A DNA stretch of 64,000 nt from assembly GCA_001051155.2 (NCBI GenBank), contig JYIP02000001.1, positions 496,001 to 560,000 of the forward strand, in the 5' to 3' direction. The DNA is from Chrysoporthe austroafricana (Eukaryota > Ascomycota > Sordariomycetes > Diaporthales > Cryphonectriaceae). Shown piece after piece: positions 1 through 10,661 of this stretch; the stretch's first letter is position 1; each line of letters starts with the position of its first letter. The notes beneath the pieces were generated by a model that saw only the letters and a program-made list of their open reading frames with translations, was not told the origin of the DNA and did not search any database. The translations under genes were made by a program, and so were the position numbers.

Positions 1-1
1 G

Positions 2-598
2 GTCCAGGGCGACAACGACTCGCTCCGCCGCCAGCTCGAGGTCGAGCGCGTCGAGAAGGGCGAGCTGGTCACGCTGGCCGAGGAGCTGATGCAGATGCAG
101 GCGAGCCAGAGCGCCAGCACGGCCGCCGCCGCTGCCGCCGCGGCGCAGGACGAGGGGCACCCGGAGCCCGCCCGGCCGCGCCAGCCGACGCCTGTCGACT
201 ATCACCACATCGCCGCCACCAGCACCCCGCCCAAGCGCGTGCCGCAGCGCGCCTCCGCGCCAGTGCCGCCCCGGTCCCAGCCGATGGGCCTGTCGCGGTC
301 GGCAACGACGACCACGCCGAGGAAGACGGCCCTGAGCCCCGGCCCCGGGCCCGGCCCGAGCGGGCTCCCAGGGGCCCCCAGCAGCAAGCCCGGCTTCAGG
401 AGCAGCATGATCGGGCGGCCGGGCGGCATGTCGGGCCTCAAGGCCCCGAGCAAGATCGGCGGCGTCGCCGCGGGCCACCAGCGTGCGCAGTCGGGGGTCA
501 GCGGGCTCGCCAGGCCCGGCAGCGGGCTCGCCAGGCCTAGCAGCGGCCTGATGTCGAGCATCCAGCAGATGGGCAGCTACCGGGGGCGGGGCGACTAG
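2..598 (+). CDS. C-terminal part of a coiled-coil protein with a basic Ser/Pro/Gly tail (partial)
   Basis: The reading frame is open from base 2 to a stop at 596-598 and encodes the last 198 residues; the start lies outside the window. The first ~35 residues are charged heptad-like sequence (RRQLEVERVEKGELVTLAEE) and look like the end of a long coiled coil. An Ala run, a Pro/Ser/Thr-rich linker and a Gly/Ser/Arg-rich tail follow, with two near-copies of SGLARPGSG-like sequence around residues 167-180. Coiled coil plus a basic disordered tail would fit a microtubule-associated or kinesin-like protein, but no motor or other domain is visible, so that is only a guess. The GC-rich codon use matches the neighbouring genes, which supports real coding sequence. 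Confidence 0.75.
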   Translation, partial: VQGDNDSLRRQLEVERVEKGELVTLAEELMQMQASQSASTAAAAAAAAQDEGHPEPARPRQPTPVDYHHIAATSTPPKRVPQRASAPVPPRSQPMGLSRSATTTTPRKTALSPGPGPGPSGLPGAPSSKPGFRSSMIGRPGGMSGLKAPSKIGGVAAGHQRAQSGVSGLARPGSGLARPSSGLMSSIQQMGSYRGRGD

Positions 599-2041
599 GC
601 GGCCCCACTCCCCCCATCGCGGCCGGCCGGCCGTCCTCCGGCGGATATGAGATCGAAGGGGGCTGGTGGAAGGGGGGACTTCCTAATGTCTGAATAGAGA
701 ACGGTGCCTCGTTTGGTTTTCAAGTGTGTGTGCGCGTGTGTTCGTGTGGGAAGAGGAAAGAAGGGAGGCTGGGACTTCGTCCCGCCGAGGCCGCGGCTTT
801 TTTTGTGTCTGCCTACCAAACGGACGGAAGGGCGGGCGGGCGGGCGCACGGCTATGATTTTGATGCTGTTATGATGCTAGGGAATTTTATATCTGTGCGT
901 TCGCTCTCGAGCCGAGGGACTTGATTACTGCGCAGGGAGCGATAATGAAGAAGAAAGAAGCAGAGAGAAATGGGGGGAAGGGGGATGGGAAGGGCAGCGC
1001 AGGGCAGGACAGAGCGGCGCGGCGTAGAGGAGCCGGGAGACGTCTCCCCGTGTACAATACATAGAGTATTGCACGATCCGATCGATACCTTACCTTACCC
1101 ACCTTATTCGGGACAAACAAAACATCTGATCTTCATCTCCCGTCGAGGCTTCTACGGCTGGCCAAGCCAGCGGTCCGGTCGGGGTTTGGCGGGGCAGGAG
1201 ACGCGGAATGACACTGACTGGCCACGGATACTGGCAGCGGCAGCGTTGTTGTTGTCAAGTCAAACAACCCTCCCCTTCGCCCCGTTCCATACTCACAGCG
1301 GCAGGGTAACGATGCACCCGTCTGGACCCCACGGGCGGTTGTGGCAGGCTTGAGCTACCTCTATCCACTGTCCGAATCTTGACGACATAGGTGTGAGACG
1401 AAAAGAGCAGGTTTTTCTGTGTAGTCGAGAGAAGGGGGAGGGGGTATTCGCAGCGCGGTGTCGGCATTCCGCGACACTTCCATCCTCCTTACTGTCCCTA
1501 CCCGGAGCGTGCTTTTCCCTGGATACTCTGGCCGACGACTTCAGAATAGCCAGCTTGGACATCTCCCTTTACGGGCCCAGGTCACGGGTGCACTCTCGGG
1601 TCCGGACACGAGTCGATGATGTTCTCACATGGGGCCCCTCGTTCCACTTGGCTCGAGCAGATCTTGGGTCCGCCGAGGATGGGCGCGTGCGCCTCAACGA
1701 CGGTCCTCTGGGTAACGTGGGATGTTCGAGAGTGTTTTGAGGGCGCAACTTCGTCATTGTGTCATCCGAACTGTTCTGTACCCCCTTAGATATGGTGCCT
1801 CTCACAATTGTTCTGCTTGGCTCCTAGTATTCAAGCTAAGCACACTTCCTGGTTGTAGAGCAGACCTGCTGATCTGATTGTTGTTGTGATTAGTCTATGT
1901 GAGCTCTCCTCGTTGCTATCTGCCCAAGTTGCGTCCATTCGGCCTACGGAGGATACGTTCTCCAAACTCTGCGTCGAAGCTGCTTTTGGCAGAGAGGCTT
2001 ACTCGGGAAGATTTAGGAAGAAGATTCTTGTTCTGGGAGTG
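599..2041. other. Intergenic, no gene seen
   Basis: This spacer separates the stop of the coiled-coil gene from the stop of the NLR gene, which converge. It begins with likely 3' UTR, including a GT-rich stretch at 722-745. Open frames here are short and show neither conserved motifs nor splice-linked partners. I see no RNA gene or repeat family in it. Confidence 0.5.
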
Positions 2042-5000
2042 TTAGTACCGGAAGTGTATGTGGGATAGCATCTCAGGCTGGATCCTGTTAAACCTACCCT
2101 TTAGTCGGCTCGGCTTCGTGGCACCGTCTACCATGAATGACGGGAAGAAACTATAAATGCTATCAGTAGCTGCTTGGACACTTAGAGGACCGACATCCGA
2201 GGACCTACACTGGAACGGCCACCGCGGGCGCAAGGAGCGCCATTGCGTCCTCGATGCCGACTGTCTCTTGAGGATGAAATCGGCATCCTCCTCCTCGAAG
2301 ATAGCCCGCAGGACCTCCTCTGCGGGCACCCGAACCGCGAACAAGCCGTCTCCGTCAGCAGTCTCCCCCTTGCGGTAGAGATCTGCCGGCCGCCCGGTCT
2401 CCCTGCGGCTCTTCGGCTGTCTGCGCCCTATCACCACCGGCGCCGTCAGGTCTGCGCCATGTCTCACGAGCTGCTGGGTTATGGCCACGAGGCCAGGGCG
2501 GCCGGACAGGTCGTCGATGCTCACGATGTCCTCCAGGAAACGGACCCATGCGGTGGAGTCTCTGAACTTGGCATTGGGGCTTGCGTGGGCCGCCAGCAGG
2601 ATCGCCACCATCTCCCTAGACCGCAAGGGCTCGCTCGTGTACCTGAGCCTGGAGGGGCAGAGAGCACAGTCCAGCAGCGGCCTCTGCCGGGTCTCGACCA
2701 GGTCCGGCTGGGCTGCCAGCCGGTTCTTGACGAATGCACGCAGGTCCCACTCGACGGCGTTGCTGATGAATGCCGCGGTTTTCCTGCGCCACTTCCACTG
2801 GGACTTCAGAAGCGCGGCCTCGGCCCGGCAGAGGATGTCGCATAGGTCTTCGACCTTCTCGGGGTCCTGTTCTCTGGTCTCGATCTCTCTCGCATGGTAG
2901 AACAGCTGCTGTATCAGCTCGTCGCTGGACAGACCATCCGCGCCGCCCCACGCCCTCTCGTCCTTCCGAACCACCTCGATCGTGGTCAGGATGGCGTGGC
3001 AGAGGGCCATGTTGGCGTCATATGCGCCGGTGGGCTCGTTCAGTCTCTCCTGGAACATCTCCTGCATCTCCTTTGTGTGGAGGAAATCCCGGACCGAGCG
3101 GTGCAGGAACATGACCCGGCTGCTGAATGGGTCTCCCTGGTCGCTGCCGGCTTGGGAGACCTCGAGAAGCCCTTTGCATCGCCCGTGAAGACGTCGTCGC
3201 ATAGTATCTTCCATCTCCAGATACTCCTCGCTCGTCATGGCCTTGCATTCCTCGCCGGCCTCGAGCCTATCCAAGACATAGTAAAGCATCAAAAACGGGG
3301 GTTCGGGGGAGGAGAGTGTGATTTGGAAAGCTCGGACGGTCCTTGTCAGATAGGCATCATCTATCTGGTCCAGCATGTGGCGGAAATACTGCTCTAGGTT
3401 CTTCGGGAGCAAGGACAGACGAAGGCGCAAGTCCGACAGAAGGTCTTTGTTCCGGAGGCCCTCGAGCAGGGACCTCACAACGAGGAAGACCCAGAGGAAT
3501 ACACCATCTGCATTTTCAACCACCTCTTGAACGAGCTCTTGATATCGCGCGTCTCTGTCCGCTAGAGCCTTGAAAAACCTGTTCCCAAGGAACGTGTCAT
3601 GCACGTAGGATTGGATGTCGTTCCAGGTTAGGTCCTGCAGCCGTATCGTCTGGCTGCTAATTTGGCCAAAAGCGTCCCGGAACGCTGGCCACGGTCGGCT
3701 GGAGAGGCAGATCTTGACATCGGGGAGGCCGAGAAAGATCTCAAGTGTTTCTAAAAGATCATCTTGATCGCCGCTAAATTCGTCTAGGCCGTCGATGAAG
3801 AAGCAAAAGCGTCGTGTCAAGTTCTGCGTCGTCAGGACTCGGAAGCTGGAGATGAGCTCTTCTCTGGTCCATTCTTGGTCTGGGTCGCCCTCGATGGCCT
3901 TCAGCCGATCGGAAGCAACGGTTGCGATCAAGTCGGGACATTTTCGGAGGATCTCAAAGAGGAGTGATCTCAGAAGACCGTCCTGAGACCTCTCCAGAGG
4001 AGTTCCATAGTGCCAGAAGAAGAAGGACGCGGTCACGAGGGTCTTTTGAACCTCGGACGCCCACTCATATAAAAGCGAGTGGGTCTCCTGACGGCGGTAT
4101 ATGAATTTCATCAGCGTTGACTTCCCAGATCCTGGTTTGCCTTCCATCCAGTAGTGACCACTCCCTCGTCGAAGCCATTCTCGGAATGCAATTTTGACCG
4201 GGACACCATTGACGTCGATGGAGTCTTTAAAAACCCACTCATATGTTCGCTCGTGAGCATGAGCCACGTTGTCGTACCGGCGTCTAATCTCGCGATACCG
4301 CAGACTTCGAAGGACTTCTTGCTCCTTACTAAGAGCAGTGGTTCTCACAGCCACCTTATTCATAACGGACCCCAAGTGCTCCACGGCGCTCAAATCTGGA
4401 CTGGAGGTTTGTGAGCGTCGTAAAGTCGTATCTCGGTCCGATTCAGTGCGTCCTCCGTGTCTTTGCATCTGGGCACCCCAAGTGACATCATTACGAAGTT
4501 CTTCGATAGCCTGATGTAAGGATGTTTTCAGGTCTTGTAGCTTTGCATTCCTGTCAAGCTCCAGTGATCTGTTGGTTTCCTCGAGATGTTGGAAAGCCTG
4601 TGATAGCTTGGACTGCTGATCACTGTCAAAAGCACCCCGAATCAGAGTCATTGTATAACTATATGTCCTGAGTATGGGCTTGTGGCTGCGGTGGTTCGTG
4701 AATACTATCAGCCTTGAGTCCATCATGACTTACAAGATGACCTTCTGTAACTGGACACCTAGTTGTCCCTGCAGTGACTCAACCCTGGTCTTCAGTTCTG
4801 CAATTTCAGCTTGTGATCTGGCTTGCCGGAGTGCAACCACGAAGCTCGTCCAGACGTGTTTGTCGCCATGGTGCGTGAGTTTCTCCACTATCTCCTGAAT
4901 ATCCTCCGCGAGGAGGATACACTGTGCGACTATCCTCCGAAGACCCAGGGACTCGATGTTCGACGCACGAAGGTTGACGCTCAATTCGTGAAGTTCGGCG

Positions 5001-5143
5001 TAGATTCCTGAGAGATTTCGGACGCCTGGGGGCGAGGATGAGGCTGACTTGTAAATCTCACGTGTTTGTTTGAACAGCTGAGCGGCGAACTCGACAAATT
5101 CAAAGATGTTTGTCGCGAGACTTAAGGCTGTAAGCGGTTCCAT
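2042..5143 (-). CDS. NACHT-domain NLR-like STAND protein
   Basis: Two exons, 5143-4734 and 4667-2042, join across a 66-nt intron (4668-4733; donor GTAAGT, acceptor CTCAG) to give 1011 residues in frame. Residues 1-~130 resemble the N-terminal domain common on fungal NLRs (MEPLTALSLATNIFEFVEF, predicted helices). A linker follows, then a NACHT NTPase: P-loop GKPGSGKST near 313-321, Walker B FFIDGLDEF near 426-434, and a sensor-like LSSRPWPAF near 458. Family members are intracellular signal switches, several acting in heterokaryon incompatibility or immunity-like responses; the ligand here is unknown. The C-terminal ~450 residues are largely helical with at most ankyrin-like scraps (LLAAHASPN, LVRHGADL). 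There is no obvious WD40, TPR or high-identity repeat array, which is unusual because many NACHT NLRs carry one. It could be an NLR with a degenerate sensor domain. Confidence 0.88.
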
Positions 5144-5342
5144 ATTACGGGAATAAGATGTCCGTGACCGACAAGTCTAACAGAATAAACAAACCGATGG
5201 GTTTTAAGAGATGAAAGTTTGGATGAAGGCAAGTTGGCGGGAAAACGGCACAGTAAGCTTACTGCAGCGCCGGTCTGAACAGCTCGCGGCTGCGGTGTGA
5301 CCATGAATGCACCTGGTTGCAGTGGCCCAAAGATAAGTTTCC

Positions 5343-5354
5343 TATATATTATAA
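5343..5354 (-). promoter_or_regulatory. TATA-like element upstream of the NLR gene
   Basis: On the minus strand an AT-only run reading TATAATATATAG lies about 200 nt upstream of the NLR start codon at 5143. It stands out from mixed-composition surroundings. Its use as a core promoter is inferred from position and composition only. Confidence 0.35.
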
Positions 5355-5779
5355 GGGGAATGAATATGCACCATACCACATGAGACATTGAGTAAGCCGC
5401 GAGGAATGCTTGCCGCAAGACATTCTACTCCGCACTGTTTTACCTTCAGGGAGGCAGTGAGTTATCTCCTCTAGTACAATTCGTGATGCGCTCCCTCCGT
5501 ACGCGGAATATTATACAGAGGCCACTGGAGATCACCAGCTCATTCTCAACCAGGCTGGCAATCATCCCTGGAAACGCTCCTGGATAATACCCTCACACAT
5601 ATTCGACTCTCTGAAAATTCCCATAAGTAAGTCCGATTTTATCCTAAGAGAGAGGTTTAGCCATTCTGAGCTAGTATTGCGATCAACACTCCTGTTTTTC
5701 GAGCCTCAAGTTAGCAATTGACTGAACTGCAGCCGTGGGCAGAATCCTTACCAATCATTAGAAACACAATGGCTTGGTC

Positions 5780-6206
5780 TTAGGGTAAGCCAGAGAGAAA
5801 ACGGTAGCTAGATCGTGTAGAAGACACTTTGGTCTGCCAGACTGCCCCTGCATCACGATTCTCAATGTCCGCTTCACCCATCCGCCCCTTAGACCCATTT
5901 GGCTCCTCTTCCACATTCACTGTGTCGTTAATTCGCTCGTTCGTAGATTCAATCTTCTTTCCTCGTGTCAAGTTGCCTCTTTGCTTCACTTGAGCTGATG
6001 CAGATGTTGAAGATGCAGTTTCCCGGCGCTCCGTAGCCTCCTTGATCAAGGCTCAGGACACTAGCTTTCTGCTCTTCGGGGCAAAACTTTTCGACACCTT
6101 CATGCAATGTCTCAATGCCTGATGGTGCGTCGAACTTAGGTATGAATACGAAGCAGGCAATTCTCACGCAGTTTACGCCACTCTGGAGACTAGAGCACCT
6201 TTTCAT
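5780..6206 (-). pseudogene. Possible frameshifted gene remnant
   Basis: One minus-strand frame (6206 to about 6050) reads a plausible helix-rich peptide containing LHEGVEKFCPEEQKASVLSL. The sense then continues in the neighbouring frame as IKEATERRETASST and onward to a stop near 5780. The switch needs a one-base shift and there is no room for a normal intron. I do not recognise the family, and chance cannot be excluded. Confidence 0.22.
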
Positions 6207-6626
6207 ACTCGGCCTCTCCGACTTGGACGGTTAGCCCATACGAGTCAAAGCATTGATTTCCAGACGTAAGAGCGGTCGTGGAATTGTAGATGCTTCATGC
6301 AGCGGATATAACGTCACCGATGAACTGAGCAAAGCTCAAAACCGCAGAAGTGCTCCCGATGACGGTCCATGGGTCCAACATGACAATCTCGGAATGTGAG
6401 GTCTGATCGCGCTGACGCCGGATCCACGTCACCTACGACAGCAGCCTACCAACCCTAGGAAATGAGATTTCACAAAGACTCGAAAGTCACAAGTAGCCTC
6501 TTGAACACCTTTGTAGTGTCTCGCAATATCTATTGCCCTATCGATCTAGTATCTGAGTGGGAAGTGTAATACGCGATCGAACTCAAACAATACGAAAAAC
6601 CCTCCCGTCTTAGCTTCGAAGACAAA

Positions 6627-8921
6627 TCACAACTTTGCCCTCCCCTCAATAGCCTTATGTGAATCACCCTTGTGCTCGAAATACGTCCGCACTGCGCCCC
6701 TCGCCGTCTCCACGACGCTGGCATCCTCGACAGTGGAAGGGACGCTCACAGTCTTGTCGAACTCGTCGTGGACCCCGTTTTCCAGCAGCTCGCGCAGCAC
6801 CCTTCGTAGTGTCTTCCCGGACCTCGTCTTGGGGATGATGGGCTTGGCATTCGACCCGGTCCGGATCATGCCGCCGAGTGAGGCTATGGGGCCGACCTGC
6901 GTGCGGACGAGCTGCTGGATCTCCGACAGGAGCTTGTCGTCGTCGAGGTTGCAGGAGGGAGATGTGAGGACAAAGGCGAAAGGCAGTTGGCCCTTCATTG
7001 CGTCTGGTATTCCCACTATGCAGGCTTCTGTCACCTGTGGGTGCGATGTTATGGCCTGTTCGAGTGTGCCTAGAGAGAGTTTCAGCCAGTCTTCAGGACA
7101 TCTTCCGGTTAGAAGAGTCAGTAAACATACCGGTGCTCAGTCTGTGTGCTGCGACGTTGATGATATCATCTGAAGGATGAGTTAGCTGTTGGAGTTCTTC
7201 TCGTCCAGGGTAGAGGAAAATAGCCCACCTGATCTTGCCATGATATGGACATAACCGTCTTGATCCACAATTCCAGCATCGCCCGTGTCCAACCATCTCC
7301 CATCGAATCTCTTGAGATAGCCCCTGTGGAACCTTTCCTCATCCTCCCACAGGGTCCGGAACGCAGTTGGCGCAAGTGGCATCTTCAACACGATGTTCCC
7401 CATCTTGCCCTTCCCGAGCTCGTTTCCGTCGTCATCGACGACTCGTACGTCGAACCCCGGCATGGGCTTCCCGGCGCTGCCGGGCTTGATGCCTAAAGGC
7501 GGTTTCGCTGGGGTATTCTGAACCACGTGGGGGGCCATCGATATTCCGGATATGGGTGAGCCGGACTCGGAGCTCCACCAGTTGTCTATCACCCTCGCAC
7601 CGCCGATCGACTGGTCGCCGTACCTGCCCAGGAGCTTTTCATACATGGTGATGATGGCCGGCTCTGACCTCTCGCCCGCCAGGAACATCGCCCTGAGCGA
7701 CCTGAGGCCGCCCTGCTCGCCGATGCGCGTGAGGTGCTTGTTCTCCGGGTCGTCCTTGCGGATGGCCCGCAGGGCGGTGGGTGCGGTGAACATGGCGTTA
7801 ACCTTGTACTCCTGCACCATACGCCAGAATGCGCTGGCGTCCGGCGTGCCGACCGGTTTGCCCTCGTACAGGACGGTGGCCGCGCCGACGAGTAGAGGCC
7901 CGTACAGGGTGTAGCTGTGCGAGACCACCCATCCTATGTCGCTGAAGCAGGCCAGCTTTACGCGCAGGCTCGTCAGCATATCCCTTGCCCGCGGGATTGG
8001 GGCGGATGCGGATTCTCATCTCCTATGAGGACTCACCACATCCCCGGGCCCTTGCAGCCCAAACATCTGCCTCACGCTCAGCTCCAGCCCCACCGCGTGC
8101 CCGGCCGCTTCCCTCACCACACCCTTCGGCAGCCCCGTCGTGCCAGACGTGTAGATCACATACACACCGTCCGTCCCCTTCACGGGCACGCACTCCTTCA
8201 CCCTCCTCCCCCGCAGCGCGGCGCTCCTCACGAGCCGGTTCCAGCTTCTCTCGCCGGCGTCTCGCCGCAGCGGGTGCCACTCCAGCTGCGGCCGCTGCCA
8301 GACGATGGTCCTCGGCGTCTTCCACCCGGCCAGGCGCTCGGCCTCCTCCAGGTACTCCCTGTACGGGATGGGCGGCTTGTTACCGTCGATGCCGCACGAG
8401 GCCGTCAGGACGACCTTGGGCCGGCTGGCGTCGATGCGCTGGGCGAGGGCGCGGGGCGCGAAGCCGCCGAAGACGACGGCGTGGACGGCGCCGAGGCGCG
8501 AGACGGCGAGCAGCCCGATGATGACGGCGGGGATCATGGGCATGTAGACGAGGACCACGTCGCCCTTGCGCACGCCCTCGTCCTGCAGGACGGCGGCGAA
8601 CGCCTCGACCTCGCCCAGGAGCTCGGCGTAGGTGAGGCGCTGCCGGGCGCCGGTGACGGGGCTGTCGTAGAAGACGGCCGGCGCGTCGCCGTGGCCCGCG
8701 AGGACGTGGCGGTCCACGCAGTTGTAGCAGGTCGATATCTCGCCGTCGGGGAACCACTCCCAGTGCTCGTGGGAGGTGTTCGACTGGGGCAGGGTCTTGG
8801 TGTACCGCCTGAGGACGGTGGAGGGCTTCTTGTGCCAGTGGAGCCGCGAGGCCTGGGCCGCCCAGAAGGACTCCGGCGACCCGAGGGAGGAGGCGTAGAG
8901 CGCGTCTTGAGGGTGAGACAT
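6627..8921 (-). CDS. AMP-forming acetyl/propionyl-CoA synthetase-like enzyme with PTS1 tail
   Basis: Four exons (8921-8037, 7955-7229, 7169-7131, 7069-6627) join in frame to 697 residues. The introns are 81, 59 and 61 nt, and exon 3 is a 39-nt microexon. The product belongs to the ANL superfamily, ACSS3/PrpE-like subgroup: ATP + short-chain acid + CoA gives acyl-CoA + AMP + PPi. Visible motifs are YTSGTTGLPKG (257-267), SDIGWVV after intron 1, DNWWSSESGSPI, DTGD, and the C-terminal PKTRSGK containing the catalytic, acetylation-regulated lysine. The start at MSHPQDALYA was preferred to an in-frame upstream ATG at 9125 because family members begin near this motif and the upstream extension looks like 5' UTR. 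The protein ends in AKL, a classical peroxisomal targeting tripeptide, so a peroxisomal site is inferred. Substrate could be propionate, acetate, acetoacetate or another short acid. Confidence 0.92.
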
Positions 8922-10661
8922 TGTCGACTGGGTGAGAGGACGAGAACGAGGGAAGGCAAGGCTTGTGTGCACGCAACTAGGAAAGGCTCTGCGAGTCCAG
9001 TACAGAACACTGCAGCATCTCTCGATGTGGCCGGAGTCGGGCTGTCTCACTTCCTCGAGGACGTCAGACAGCGAGTAATCAATCTCGGGACTTACATCAA
9101 CCTGTGCGCGCCTTGCCGAGTTCACGCGAGTCTAAACTTTGTTGTCGCCCTAAGATATCCAAGAAGCCGGGCAGCCAATGATAGGATCGTCTGGAGACGA
9201 TGCAAGGTATAATCCCGACGACGATCCAGAACCTCCTGCAGGGCGACGCTGCGGCTGTTGGTCTTTGACCTCAGGAGGCTGGCTCGGCTATTGTCCCATT
9301 CCCCCGCACGCCCGCACCCTCGGGTCTGCCAGACGGCAACATGGAAGTGTCTTGGGTGACGTCGGTGGGAATGCATCTATCTGATCAGGGGATAAGGGCC
9401 AACAACGATCCCCGTCCAGATATGAGAAAATAATTAATATTCGATGCATTTCACGTGTTGCCAGTTTCTGAAAGATGTTGGGTTTGCCTGGCGTGCCTGG
9501 GTAGCAGGGTGCCGTCAAGACAACTCCCTGCCCTGGGAGATAGATGTTCGACGAGGCTAACGAGGTATCCTGCTGTACAATAATGAAATTATTTATGAGC
9601 ACAGAGGCTATCCTTTCAGACTGAGAATTCGGTAGCTCTGCTCGGCACAACTGCCTCAGAGACCGGGTTCGTGGAGCGGGACTATAGTAACTCCCCTAAG
9701 TAACCGTCTGACTAATTACGCGAAGCCTAGTAGGTATTCAGGCACCATGTTGATTAGCTGCCATCCGCAAGAAACTAAACTATCCTACTTCTACAGGACC
9801 GGGTCAGACTTGTTGGCTGAAGCCTCTTCCATGTGACAATTGTATTTTAGATGGATAGTATTATAGACTGCGTGCATTCATTATTGCAGGCCAACATTGT
9901 CTGTTGACGAATGTGTATGTGCAATGCGCTAACTAAATCGGTTGGTGCGCAGCAACCTATAGTCCGTGAGCTTAACATGAAGTTGAGCTGCGGTCTAAGG
10001 CGCCTGAACCAACGCCAATGAGCACTTCAAGCGAGGCCCCTCGCAAGCCAGGTGATTTACAGTTTGAGCCCCGGAGATAACAGGTATACAACAGCCGGAC
10101 CAACACCAATCCATATCTCATGCTGCAGCGGAAAACTTTCTGAGACGCCCTCTCCTCACAATGAACAAATCACAAGGGCATCAGCCTTGGCCGCAGATTA
10201 AAACGTTCTGCAATGGGCTGATGGCGGGGTGGCGCATGACGCGCGCGAATGGAACTTGAGACCATATGCTTTTGGTCATCCAGAAGCCCCTCGGAGATTC
10301 GGTCGTGGACCTGGCATGGCCGAGGACGAGACCGGGGGGGGACCGGGCTCCTGGTCCCGCCCCCGGCCGTGGTCCCGAAGATGGATGGAGAGGATTGATC
10401 ATGGGAATTCTGGGGACGTCTTTCGAGAGACGAAAACCGCCCTCTATACTTGTGAGCCACAAAGGGCGTCTGGATATCAATAGTCTGGCCATATGACAGG
10501 TTCTGGGTATAGAAATCAGCTTTCCGAGAAGCGTTGTTCTCGAAACTGTAAGGCCTTCATGTCACAGAGGCCCGCCAAATCCCAAGCAATCCATCGCTAA
10601 TGCAAAGAATGGAAATACAAGTTTCGTTAAAAGTCGTGACTCCTTTGTTCCCGCCCCAGGC
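8922..10661. other. Intergenic, no gene seen
   Basis: This stretch holds the likely 5' UTR/promoter of the acyl-CoA synthetase gene (8922 to ~9200) and the 3' flank of the MFS gene. From about 9400 to 10150 the composition is clearly more AT-rich than in coding regions. Open frames are short and lack motifs. Confidence 0.5.

Larger units (their letters stand above)
5144..6626. other. Intergenic between the NLR and acyl-CoA synthetase genes, with a possible gene remnant
   Basis: This is upstream sequence of the NLR gene and 3' flank of the acyl-CoA synthetase gene, less GC-rich than the neighbouring genes. On the minus strand, 6206-6050 and 6050-5780 hold two adjacent open frames of coding-like composition that meet with a one-base offset (see the pseudogene entry). 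Nothing else is recognisable. Confidence 0.4.

Noticed and set aside
8922..9125. Upstream in-frame extension of the acyl-CoA synthetase (ATG at 9125)
   Set aside because: The added ~68 residues are unlike the family N-terminus, and MSHPQDALYA is the expected start.
7917..9212. 431-codon open frame on the plus strand
   Set aside because: It lies antisense to the acyl-CoA synthetase exons. It arises from GC-rich third positions and has no family motifs.
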